Source: an uncultured Prevotella sp. (GTDB taxonomy: Bacteria; Bacteroidota; Bacteroidia; Bacteroidales; Bacteroidaceae). Taken from it: DNA of 19,012 bases. The notes beneath the pieces are model-generated. The model saw only the letters and a program-made list of their open reading frames with translations, made no database searches and was not told the origin of the DNA. The DNA lies in the NCBI GenBank assembly GCA_937877595.1, contig CALFIY010000016.1, positions 1 to 19,012 of the forward strand. The letters are read 5' to 3'. Made by a program: the position numbers and the translations under genes. Position 1 is the first letter of the stretch, and the number at the start of each line of letters is the position of its first letter. Below, piece by piece: positions 1-6,607 of this stretch.

Positions 1-106
1 CACTGTGCCAGAAGCGCGTACAGCCCGGCGGCTGGCGGCACTGCTTAGCGGCAAAAACGAAGGCTCTCGGATGCCAACACCAATCGGTACTGACTGCGAA
101 AAGTAA
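1..106 (+). pseudogene. truncated, decayed fragment of mltG
   Basis: Bases 1-55 are identical to 1750-1804 inside the intact mltG downstream, in the same orientation. In the mltG frame they encode the stretch around TVPEARTARRLAALLSGK. After base 55 the identity stops, but short collinear blocks still match mltG: 61-70 equals 1833-1842 and 74-81 equals 1905-1912, with net deletions between them. The deletions break the mltG frame, and the open frame ends at TAA 104-106. The left part lies outside the window, so its full extent is unknown. It is either a genuine decayed duplicate of mltG or a contig-end overlap left by assembly. It cannot encode a working transglycosylase as seen, because the catalytic region is missing. 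Confidence 0.7.
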
Positions 107-137
107 AAAATCATTCAAGCAAGAAAAATAATCAGTC

Positions 138-175
138 TTTTTGTTGCGTATTTGGGAAACATTTCGTACCCTTGC
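138..175 (+). promoter_or_regulatory. probable promoter of the higB-higA module
   Basis: A TACCCTTGC element (167-175), one base off the Bacteroidetes -7 consensus TAnnTTTG, follows a TTTTTGTTG tract (138-146) by 20 bp. This matches the spacing of the best promoters in the window. Transcription would start near 181, leaving a leader of about 12 nt before the ATG at 193. The upstream TTG at 172 overlaps this element and is therefore unlikely to be the start codon. Confidence 0.5.
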
Positions 176-192
176 ACAAAGATTTGAATGAT

Positions 193-537
193 ATGACACA
201 AGGAAGAAAGTTTGAAGTCTCATTCATGGACGAGGTTCAGGAGTTCCTCGACACACTTGATGAAGCACCCCGTGACAAGATAATGTATAACGTGCACAAG
301 GTGGCGGGCGGTGTCATGGATAACGACCTGTTCAAGAAACTTGACGGCTCGGACGGCATCTGGGAGTTCCGTACCAAGTACAATGGTATGGAATACCGCC
401 TTTTGGCGTTCTGGGACGAGCAGGAGAAGCGGCTGGTGGTTGCCACTCATGGATTTGTCAAGAAGACATGGAAAGTGCCGCAAAAAGAAATTGCACGTGC
501 CGAAGCATTACGAAAGAAGTATTACGAATCAAAATAG
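193..537 (+). CDS. higB: type II toxin, RelE/ParE superfamily, HigB/Gp49-like (DUF891)
   Basis: This is a 114-residue protein with the hallmarks of the Gp49-like HigB toxins: WEFR at 57-60, YRLLAFWD at 68-75, THGFVKKTWKVP at 85-96, and a basic C-terminal helix ARAEALRKKYY. Characterised members are ribosome-dependent mRNA endonucleases that are held inactive by the partner antitoxin. The ATG at 193 is chosen because an upstream in-frame TTG at 172 falls inside the -7 promoter element. The gene lies 9 bp upstream of a HigA-like antitoxin, in the toxin-first order typical of higBA. Its stop codon TAG overlaps the Shine-Dalgarno of the antitoxin, so translation is probably coupled. Family assignment is firm. 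Toxicity and the RNA target are inferred from the family. Confidence 0.86.
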   Translation: MTQGRKFEVSFMDEVQEFLDTLDEAPRDKIMYNVHKVAGGVMDNDLFKKLDGSDGIWEFRTKYNGMEYRLLAFWDEQEKRLVVATHGFVKKTWKVPQKEIARAEALRKKYYESK

Positions 538-549
538 GAGGTAGTTATG
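536..549 (+). promoter_or_regulatory. strong Shine-Dalgarno for the antitoxin, overlapping the toxin stop codon
   Basis: AGGAGG at 536-541 lies 5 nt before the antitoxin ATG (547) and overlaps the toxin TAG stop (535-537). Such a complete Shine-Dalgarno is uncommon in Bacteroidota and is not seen before most other genes here. It would favour high antitoxin translation coupled to that of the toxin. Confidence 0.7.
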
Positions 550-867
550 GCAATGAAACTTCACACCTTAGACGAACTGACTGACAAGTATATCGGTCAA
601 GTAGGAACACCAAAGCGCGACGAGTTCGACCGCAAACTTACTGAGGAACTCCATGCCTACCATATAGGAGAGGCTATCAAGATGGCTCGTGAGTCACAGT
701 CCATGACACAGGAGCAACTCGGCGAGAGGATGGGAGTACAGAGGGCACAGGTCTGCCGCATAGAAAGCGGGAAGAGCATAACCTTTGCTTCCATGATGCG
801 GGCGTTCAATGCTCTGGGAGTCCAGGTGGCTCTCGACATGAAGGGCGTGGGTAGCGTGATGCTCTGA
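547..867 (+). CDS. higA: antitoxin, XRE-family helix-turn-helix, HigA-like
   Basis: This is a 106-residue protein. The N-terminal 40 residues are helical and charged. A Cro/C1-type helix-turn-helix follows at about residues 53-75, where MTQEQLGERMGVQRAQVCRI is the recognisable motif, and the C-terminal part continues the XRE fold (SITFASMMRAFNALGVQV). HigA antitoxins bind and neutralise HigB and usually repress their own promoter with the toxin as co-repressor. The gene sits 9 bp after higB and is followed by two hairpins, so the two genes form a closed bicistronic unit. The length fits the usual range for these antitoxins. The pairing rests on adjacency and family match. Confidence 0.86.
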   Translation: MAMKLHTLDELTDKYIGQVGTPKRDEFDRKLTEELHAYHIGEAIKMARESQSMTQEQLGERMGVQRAQVCRIESGKSITFASMMRAFNALGVQVALDMKGVGSVML

Positions 868-888
868 CCACTTAATTCTCGTGAACAA

Positions 889-938
889 GGCGGCAATGGT
901 ACTCAGCCGCCGGAGGGTGTAGCAATTCGTTACACCCT
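889..938 (+). terminator. two tandem hairpins closing the higBA unit
   Basis: The first hairpin pairs GGCGGC (889-894) with GCCGCC (906-911). The second pairs AGGGTGTA (914-921) with TACACCCT (931-938) and is followed by TTCTC. They start 22 bp after the antitoxin stop. The T-tract is short, so termination efficiency is uncertain. Confidence 0.5.
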
Positions 939-1175
939 TTCTCATGCTCCAAAGTATTCGTTCATCGAATATTTTTAGAGGGCTCTCTGCTGGCATTGAA
1001 ATGAGTCAACTAAAAGTTATCAAAAGTTTACGGAGAAATTTTTGAAGTAAGCAAAAGTTAATATATAGAACTCCAAAGAAATTTTTTAGTTTGAAAATTT
1101 GCGCATAACTTGGAAAAAGACTACGCTGGTTACCACTACGAAAACTGGCGGCTTTTCGCATTATTGCCACTGCTG

Positions 1176-1280
1176 TTTTAATTTTCGTAAACACTGTTTT
1201 TATTTTCGTAAACACTGTTTTTATTTTCGTAAACACTGTTTTTATTTTTGTAAACACTGTTTTAATTTTCGTAAACAGCG
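1176..1280. repeat. tandem repeat, five units of 21 bp
   Basis: Units lie at 1176-1196, 1197-1217, 1218-1238, 1239-1259 and 1260-1280. The core is ATTTTCGTAAACACTG preceded by a T-rich stretch. Units differ by one or two bases, and the last is degenerate at its end (CAGCG instead of CACTG). Each of the four junctions creates AAACACTGTTT, a near-perfect inverted repeat with arms of 5 bp (at 1189, 1210, 1231 and 1252). No terminal inverted repeats or target duplications suggest a mobile element. The function is unknown. The array could be a variable-number repeat or a phased protein-binding array upstream of mltG. Confidence 0.95.
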
Positions 1281-1383
1281 TTCTGGTTTCTCTTTCTCCG
1301 CAAAAGGCTTGCAATAACGCGAAAAAAGTATAAAAATATCCTAATAATGCAGAGGAAAGTAAAGAATATACGCCGCTAAGTTG

Positions 1384-1392
1384 TAACTTTGC
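1384..1392 (+). promoter_or_regulatory. probable -7 promoter element of mltG
   Basis: TAACTTTGC matches the Bacteroidetes -7 consensus TAnnTTTG. No good -33 TTTG lies 19-21 bp upstream. Expected transcription starts near 1398, which argues for the ATG at 1418 over the TTG at 1397 as start codon. Confidence 0.55.
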
Positions 1393-1417
1393 GCTGTTGT
1401 TTAAAAACATCAAGGAA

Positions 1418-2443
1418 ATGAAACTGCCCGAGACAAAAATATATCTGTATGCTGCCGTAGCAGTCTTTGTGCTGATAGTGGCAATTCTGTGCTACTATAT
1501 GTTTGCGCCATTCTCTGATACCGGTTCTACGGCATATCTTTACATTGACGGCGACGATACGCAGGACAGTGTCTTTACCAAACTCCGTCCACTGGGTTCC
1601 ACTGCCGGTCAGGCGGGTCTTACCACTCTGCTCCGCCACAGCGGTTATGCTGACAACGTGCGCACCGGTCGCTACGCCATCGAACCGCAGGAAAGTCCTG
1701 TCAGGCTATTCCGAAAACTGAAGAACGGCCAGCAGTCGCCCGTCAGTCTCACTGTGCCAGAAGCGCGTACAGCCCGGCGGCTGGCGGCACTGCTTAGCGG
1801 CAAATTGATGGTGGACTCGGCAGAGATAGCAGAGGCTCTCGGCTCTGCTGAAGTGTGCAGCAAGTTGGGCTACGACACATGCAGCATTATGGCGATGATA
1901 GTGCCCAACACCTACGAGGTATACTGGAACATTGGTGTCGACGCACTGCTCACACGCATGCAGCGTGAGCACGACGCTTTCTGGAACGAGAGCCGTCGGC
2001 AGAAGGCAGCAGCGCTGCAACTCACTCCCAACGAAGTGGCCACGCTGGCAAGCATCATCGACGAGGAGACCGCCAACAATGCCGAGAAGCCCATGATAGC
2101 AGGCATGTACATCAACCGCCTGCACCAGGGCATGCCCCTGCAGGCCGATCCGACGATAAAATTTGCACTGAAGGATTTCGCGCTGCGCAGGATATACCAG
2201 AAATTGCTGCTTGTAGACAGCCCGTACAACACCTACCAGCACGAAGGACTGCCGCCAGGCCCTATCAAGGTGGCCAGTCAGAAAGGCATTGACGCTGTGC
2301 TCAATGCCGTGAGCCACGACTATCTCTACATGTGTGCCAAGGAAGACTTCTCGGGCACCCACAACTTTGCCGCTACCTACGCTGAGCATCTGCGCAATGC
2401 TGCGCGCTATGCCAAGGCGCTCAACGAGCGTGGAATAAAGTAA
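1418..2443 (+). CDS. mltG: endolytic murein transglycosylase MltG (YceG-like)
   Basis: This is a 341-residue inner-membrane protein with one N-terminal membrane segment (about residues 8-30) and a periplasmic YceG-like domain. MltG cleaves nascent peptidoglycan glycan strands and is thought to release them from the synthesis machinery. Diagnostic sequence is the stretch ASIIDEET (D215, E216, E217) followed by MYINRLHQGMPLQADPTIKFAL, then YNTYQHEGLPPGPI and a C-terminal HNFAATYAEH. IDEET occupies the place of the catalytic-site motif written VEKET in E. coli. A TTG at 1397 would add seven residues but coincides with the predicted transcription start. The gene stands alone, with a promoter upstream and a hairpin downstream. 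Part of its coding sequence (1750-1804) is duplicated at the left edge of the window. Confidence 0.93.
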   Translation: MKLPETKIYLYAAVAVFVLIVAILCYYMFAPFSDTGSTAYLYIDGDDTQDSVFTKLRPLGSTAGQAGLTTLLRHSGYADNVRTGRYAIEPQESPVRLFRKLKNGQQSPVSLTVPEARTARRLAALLSGKLMVDSAEIAEALGSAEVCSKLGYDTCSIMAMIVPNTYEVYWNIGVDALLTRMQREHDAFWNESRRQKAAALQLTPNEVATLASIIDEETANNAEKPMIAGMYINRLHQGMPLQADPTIKFALKDFALRRIYQKLLLVDSPYNTYQHEGLPPGPIKVASQKGIDAVLNAVSHDYLYMCAKEDFSGTHNFAATYAEHLRNAARYAKALNERGIK

Positions 2444-2455
2444 ACGACATGAAAC

Positions 2456-2546
2456 AAAAAAATGCTCCTTGCTTCACAGCGAGGGGCATTGGTTGTTTGT
2501 TCTAATAGGTATTAGTTTTTAAGGTAAAAAGATTGTATTCAGGATA
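2456..2546 (-). ncRNA. candidate small RNA, leftward, between mltG and glnS
   Basis: A leftward promoter (2553-2584) would start transcription near 2546, with no open reading frame of note downstream. The roughly 90-nt product would contain an inverted repeat CTAATA/TATTAG (2502-2515 on the plus strand) and end in the hairpin 2461-2490 plus seven U. It would run convergent to mltG and lie antisense to its 3' untranslated region. No known RNA family was recognised. The promoter match is strong. The existence of a stable RNA is inference. Confidence 0.4.
2461..2490. terminator. hairpin after mltG, possibly bidirectional
   Basis: The arms 2461-2473 and 2478-2490 pair over 13 bp around a TCAC loop. 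Read rightward, the stem contains two G-U wobbles and is followed by a moderately T-rich GGTTGTTTGTTCT. Read leftward, the same positions become two A-C mismatches, but the stem is followed by a run of seven T (complement of 2456-2462). Wobbles favour the rightward RNA and the T-run favours the leftward RNA, so it may serve both mltG and the leftward transcript from 2546. Confidence 0.65.
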
Positions 2547-2552
2547 ACGGTG

Positions 2553-2584
2553 CAAAGGTACGCCTTCCACCATGACCGCGCAAA
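2553..2584 (-). promoter_or_regulatory. strong leftward promoter with no gene behind it
   Basis: Read on the minus strand it is TTTG (complement of 2581-2584), 20 bp, then TACCTTTG (complement of 2553-2560). This is an exact match to the Bacteroidetes -33/-7 layout, with the same spacing as the tRNA-Cys promoter at 16254-16285. The two share the 12-mer CGTACCTTTGCA. Confidence 0.7.
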
Positions 2585-2647
2585 TTTTTTTATATGTTTA
2601 ATAACATGTTTTCGGCTTTTCATAGCAGACGTTTCTGAAAAAGTTAT

Positions 2648-2656
2648 TAACTTTGC
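2648..2656 (+). promoter_or_regulatory. probable -7 promoter element of glnS
   Basis: TAACTTTGC matches TAnnTTTG and lies 26 bp before the glnS ATG (2682). No clear -33 element is seen. It places the start of transcription downstream of the in-frame codons that would lengthen the protein, which supports the ATG at 2682. Confidence 0.55.
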
Positions 2657-2681
2657 CGCCACATTAGGAAAAACAAGAACT

Positions 2682-4385
2682 ATGCAAGAGAAAGTGACAA
2701 CAGAAGGCGAGGAGAAGAAATCCCTCAGTTTTGTGGAACAGATAGTAGAGGCCGACCTGGCCGAAGGGAAAAACGGCGGACGCATCCAGACCCGCTTTCC
2801 GCCAGAGCCCAACGGATATATACACATTGGCCATGCCAAGGCAATATGCATGGACTTCGGCGTGGCAGAGCGCTTCGGCGGCGTCTGCAACCTGCGCTTC
2901 GACGACACCAATCCGTCGAAGGAGGACACCGAGTACGTAGAGTCGATACTGCACGATATAGAATGGCTTGGCTTCAAGTGGGGCAACGTCTACTATGCCA
3001 GCGACTATTTCGAGAAGTTGTGGGACTTTGCCGTGTGGCTGATAAAGCAGGGCATGGCGTATGTCGACGAGCAGACTTCGGAGGAGATAGCCGCCCAGAA
3101 AGGCACGCCTACGCAGCCCGGTACTGCCAGCCCGTTCCGCGACAGGCCCATTGAGGAGAACCTGCGCCTCTTCGAGCAGATGAACACTGCCGATGCAGTG
3201 GAGGGCTCGATGGTGCTTCGCGCCAAGTTGGACATGGCAAATCCCAACATGCACTTCCGCGATCCTATCATTTATCGCATTATCCATATCCCTCATCATC
3301 GCACAGGCACAAAGTGGCACGCTTATCCCATGTACGACTTTGCCCACGGCCAGAGCGACTACTTCGAGGGCGTGACCCATTCCATCTGTACGCTGGAGTT
3401 TGTGCCTCACCGCCCGTTGTACGACAAGTTTGTCGACTTCCTGCAGGATAAAGACGCACAGCGGGACTACCGTCCGCGACAGATAGAGTTCAACCGACTG
3501 AACCTCACGTATACTGTAATGTCGAAGCGCAAACTTAAGGCGCTTGTCGACGAACATCTCGTGAGCGGATGGGACGATCCGCGCATGCCAACCGTATGTG
3601 GAATGCGACGTCGCGGCTATTCGGCGCAGAGCATTCGCAATTTCATCGACTCCATAGGCTACACCAAGTTTGATGCGCTCAACGACTATGCGCTGCTGGA
3701 GGCTGCCGTCCGCGACGACCTCAACAAGCGCGCCACACGCGTTTCTGCGGTGCTCAACCCAGTGAAACTCATCATCACCAACTATCCTGAGGGACAGACA
3801 GAGGAGATGGAGGCGCTGAACAATCCGGAATGTGAGGCCGACGGAAAGCACAGCATTACCTTCAGCCGCGAACTGTGGATAGAGCGCGAAGACTTCATGG
3901 AAGACGCACCAAAGAAGTTCTTCCGCATGACTCCTGGCAAGGAGGTGCGCCTGAAGAACGCCTACATCATAACATGCACCGGATGCAAGAAAGACAGCAA
4001 CGGCGAGGTGGAGGAAATCTATGCCGAGTACGACCCTGCAAGCCGCAGCGGAATGGCAGGCGCCGACCGCAAGGTGAAGGGTACGCTCCACTGGGTGAGT
4101 TGCCAGCACTGCCAGAAGGCAGAGGTGCGTCTCTACGACCGTCTCTTCTCCATCGAAAACCCATCTGCCGACGAGCGCGACTTCCGCGAACTGCTCAATC
4201 CTGAGTCGCTCAAGGTTCTGACCGACTGCTACGTCGAGCCATATCTGGTGGAGAAGAAGCCCGGCGACTTCCTGCAGTTCCAGCGCATCGGCTATTTCAC
4301 CCCCGACCTCAGTTCCACACCGGAGCATCTCGTATTCAACAGGACAGTAGGGCTTAAAGACAACTGGACAAAGATAAACAAGTAG
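2682..4385 (+). CDS. glnS: glutaminyl-tRNA synthetase
   Basis: This is a 567-residue class I aminoacyl-tRNA synthetase that charges tRNA-Gln with glutamine in the cytosol. The catalytic signature PPEPNGYIHIGHAK has HIGH at residues 48-51, and the KMSKS-equivalent loop is VMSKR at 279-283. The C-terminal part matches the two-barrel anticodon-binding region of GlnRS (KVKGTLHWVS, VRLYDRLF, NPESL, FNRTVGLKDNW). Upstream in-frame codons from 2550 are rejected because the promoter lies between them and 2682, and the N-terminus aligns with the family from here. An unusual feature is two Cys pairs in the anticodon-binding region, C432/C435 and C474/C477, which could bind a metal ion. The gene probably leads an operon with the TPR gene 55 bp downstream. 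Confidence 0.97.
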   Translation: MQEKVTTEGEEKKSLSFVEQIVEADLAEGKNGGRIQTRFPPEPNGYIHIGHAKAICMDFGVAERFGGVCNLRFDDTNPSKEDTEYVESILHDIEWLGFKWGNVYYASDYFEKLWDFAVWLIKQGMAYVDEQTSEEIAAQKGTPTQPGTASPFRDRPIEENLRLFEQMNTADAVEGSMVLRAKLDMANPNMHFRDPIIYRIIHIPHHRTGTKWHAYPMYDFAHGQSDYFEGVTHSICTLEFVPHRPLYDKFVDFLQDKDAQRDYRPRQIEFNRLNLTYTVMSKRKLKALVDEHLVSGWDDPRMPTVCGMRRRGYSAQSIRNFIDSIGYTKFDALNDYALLEAAVRDDLNKRATRVSAVLNPVKLIITNYPEGQTEEMEALNNPECEADGKHSITFSRELWIEREDFMEDAPKKFFRMTPGKEVRLKNAYIITCTGCKKDSNGEVEEIYAEYDPASRSGMAGADRKVKGTLHWVSCQHCQKAEVRLYDRLFSIENPSADERDFRELLNPESLKVLTDCYVEPYLVEKKPGDFLQFQRIGYFTPDLSSTPEHLVFNRTVGLKDNWTKINK

Positions 4386-4440
4386 GGAAATCAGGATTAC
4401 AACACCTATATAATATATACGCGCGCGAGGGAAAAGACGC

Positions 4441-5859
4441 ATGCATACTATCGACAACGACTACTTCGACAGCGAGGAATTCCGCGACATACTGAGCAGT
4501 TACGAGGCTGCCGCCGCCTCTGGCGAGGAAGGCTTCATGGACGCTGAAGACCTGATAGACGTGGCCGACTACTATCGTATGAACGGCGACGATGCCAAGG
4601 CGCACGAAGTGGCAGAGACAGCACACGAAAACAATCCTGCTGCTACGCTTCCCAATATCTTCCTGGCTCGCGAGGCTCTCTTCGACGGCGATGTGGAGTT
4701 GGCCAAGGAGTATGTTGCCAGCATGGAAGAGAGCGACAGCATCGAATACGCGTTCATTCAGGCCGAGGTGCTCATTGCGCAGGAACTCGACGACGAGGCC
4801 GACGTTCTGCTGCGCTCGGCTTTTCGTGCTGCGGAGCCCGACCAGTATGAGGACTTTGTCATGGATGCTGCCAATATGTATCTCGACTACGGCATGAACG
4901 AAAAGGCTCACGAGTGGATGATGCGCAGCAAAGGCAACGACAGTCGTGAGTTTAGGGAACTGATGGCGCGCACCCTCTTCGGACTTGGAAAATACAAGGA
5001 CTGTGAACGCCTGTTCAACGAACTGATAGACCAGGACCCTTATTCCGTGGCCTACTGGAATTCATTAGCCTCTGCCCAGTTCATGCTCGATGATTTCAGT
5101 GGTGCAGTGACCAGCAGCGAGTATGCCATGGCTATTGACCCTGAAGACACGGAGAGTATCATCAACAAGGCCAATGCCCTCTATCGCCTCAGCAACTACG
5201 AGGAAGCCATCAACTACTATGAGCGCTACATGCGACTTGTGCCCAACGATGCCTTTTGCCTGATGCACGAAGGTGCCTGCTACGTCAATCTTGAAAGATA
5301 TGATGACGCCCTCGGCGTGCTGCAGAGAGCGGCAGATGCTGCTTCGGGCGACAGCGAAATGCTTATCATGGTGTATCAGGAGATTGGTTTCTGCTACGGC
5401 TCGATGGGTAGGGTGGAGGAGGCGCTCGCCACGTTTGACAAATTGCTCAAGTTGGACTGTGACAAAACAGAGGTGAATGTGATGCGCGGACACGTGCTGT
5501 TGCAGAACGAGCGCATCAGGGAGGCCGAGGAGGAGTTTCGCTCGGCCATGTCCCATGCCGACTATTCGCCGTCGGTGATACTTCGCATCATGGTGTCGCT
5601 CTACGACAACAAATACGTAGAGGCCAGTTACAACATGTTCAAGCATTTCTTCTCAGTGCTTAGCGACTTCAAGGACGGCTATTCCTATATGGCGCTGTGC
5701 TGCTGGGACATGGGACATAAGGAGGAATTCCTGATGTATCTGCGCCTTGCCGTCGAGCGCAACCCGCGCGAGGCGCGTCTGGTGCTCGGCCATCTTTTTC
5801 CGGAGGGCATGGCCGCCAAGGAATACTACGACTATATGTACAAGAGGATGAAAGCGTGA
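4441..5859 (+). CDS. tetratricopeptide-repeat protein, function unknown
   Basis: This is an acidic 472-residue protein without a signal peptide or membrane segment, so probably cytoplasmic. Clear TPR units run from about residue 204 to 373, for example AYWNSLASAQFMLDDFSGAV, SIINKANALYRLSNYEEAIN and YQEIGFCYGSMGRVEEALAT. The N-terminal 200 residues are also helical, with weaker repeat character, and the C-terminus (370-472) looks like further degenerate repeats. TPR arrays are protein-protein interaction scaffolds, and no catalytic domain is visible. It follows glnS by 55 bp with no promoter motif between them and precedes dedA by 40 bp, so it is probably co-transcribed. The neighbours do not point to one pathway, so the role cannot be assigned. 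Confidence 0.85.
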   Translation: MHTIDNDYFDSEEFRDILSSYEAAAASGEEGFMDAEDLIDVADYYRMNGDDAKAHEVAETAHENNPAATLPNIFLAREALFDGDVELAKEYVASMEESDSIEYAFIQAEVLIAQELDDEADVLLRSAFRAAEPDQYEDFVMDAANMYLDYGMNEKAHEWMMRSKGNDSREFRELMARTLFGLGKYKDCERLFNELIDQDPYSVAYWNSLASAQFMLDDFSGAVTSSEYAMAIDPEDTESIINKANALYRLSNYEEAINYYERYMRLVPNDAFCLMHEGACYVNLERYDDALGVLQRAADAASGDSEMLIMVYQEIGFCYGSMGRVEEALATFDKLLKLDCDKTEVNVMRGHVLLQNERIREAEEEFRSAMSHADYSPSVILRIMVSLYDNKYVEASYNMFKHFFSVLSDFKDGYSYMALCCWDMGHKEEFLMYLRLAVERNPREARLVLGHLFPEGMAAKEYYDYMYKRMKA

Positions 5860-5899
5860 CGACCGATGGCCTCTGTCATTTTCTCATACTGCGTGAAAT

Positions 5900-6532
5900 A
5901 TGTTTAATGCATTGCTCAACAACCTCAATTACGGCACCATTTTCTTCCTGATGCTTCTGGAGAGTACCGTGGTGCCCGTTCCCTCGGAGTTTGTAGTAAC
6001 GCCGGCGGCCTATCATGCTGCTGCAGGCCATCTCAACGTGCTGCTCATAGTGCTCTTTGCCACCCTTGGTGCCGACGTAGGCGCCAGCATCAACTATTTC
6101 GTGGCGAAATACGTAGGGCGCCCCGTGGTATATCGCTTCGCCAACAGCAGACTGGGCCATCTCTGTCTGCTCAATCAGGAAAAGGTGGAGCGGAGCGAGC
6201 GCTATTTTGACAGCCATGGCGTGGCAGCGACGCTGACCGGGCGCTTCGTGCCGGTGATACGCCATCTTATTTCCATCCCGGCAGGACTGGCGCGCATGAA
6301 CTATGCAAAGTTCCTGCTCTTCACAACAATAGGTGCCGGCGGATGGCACACTGTGCTGGCGGCACTTGGATGGTATTTGCATGCCGTGGTGCCTGAGGAA
6401 CAACTCAACGAAAAGATAGCGGAGTATGCCGAATACATCAAACTCGTCATCGTTGGCATTCTTGTCGTTGCCGTAGTCTACTTCGCTGCAAAGCACATGA
6501 TGAAGAAGTGTCAAAACGACAGAAATGAATAA
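5900..6532 (+). CDS. DedA-family membrane protein
   Basis: This is a 210-residue inner-membrane protein of the DedA/SNARE-associated (VTT domain) family. Family marks are the acidic-proline motif ESTVVPVPSE (21-30), the arginine motif GRFVPVIRHLISIPAG (114-129) and GAGGW (145-149). Several hydrophobic segments are present, including a C-terminal one near 172-194 followed by a basic tail. DedA proteins are linked to membrane-lipid transport (undecaprenyl phosphate or phospholipid recycling) and to membrane-potential homeostasis. The substrate of this member cannot be read from the sequence. It lies 40 bp after the TPR gene and is probably the last gene of the glnS operon, because manC has its own promoter downstream. 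Confidence 0.9.
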   Translation: MFNALLNNLNYGTIFFLMLLESTVVPVPSEFVVTPAAYHAAAGHLNVLLIVLFATLGADVGASINYFVAKYVGRPVVYRFANSRLGHLCLLNQEKVERSERYFDSHGVAATLTGRFVPVIRHLISIPAGLARMNYAKFLLFTTIGAGGWHTVLAALGWYLHAVVPEEQLNEKIAEYAEYIKLVIVGILVVAVVYFAAKHMMKKCQNDRNE

Positions 6533-6547
6533 AAATGCATAAAATTT

Positions 6548-6580
6548 TTTGTGCGTAATACGTATTTTTCGTAATTTTGC
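6548..6580 (+). promoter_or_regulatory. promoter of manC
   Basis: TTTG (6548-6551), 20 bp, then TAATTTTGC (6572-6580) is an exact Bacteroidetes -33/-7 pair. The start of transcription is expected near 6586, about 22 nt before the manC ATG. Confidence 0.75.
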
Positions 6581-6607
6581 GTTCGGACACTTAATATTCA
6601 ACAGGTT

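Larger units (their letters stand above)
939..1417. other. long non-coding stretch between higBA and mltG
   Basis: Apart from the 21-bp tandem repeat (1176-1280) and the mltG promoter (1384-1391), this AT-rich stretch holds only minor elements. The octamer AAAAGTTA or a near match recurs around 1012-1055, and an inverted repeat CGAAAA/TTTTCG lies at 1139-1158. Frames open on both strands across 1099-1317 and 1006-1413 exist only because the repeat period (21) is divisible by three. I see no convincing gene. Confidence 0.6.

Noticed and set aside
1176..1280. CRISPR array
   Set aside because: The repeats are directly adjacent with no spacers, and no cas genes are present.
1006..1413. Open frame encoding repeated KIKTVFT units on the minus strand
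   Set aside because: The repetitive peptide results from the 21-bp DNA repeat, whose period is divisible by three. There is no promoter and no conserved sequence outside the repeat.
2664..4457. Long open frame of 597 codons antisense to glnS
   Set aside because: It lies entirely opposite a clear GlnRS gene, its translation is rich in H, V, L and C without any recognisable domain, and GC-rich codon use readily opens this frame.
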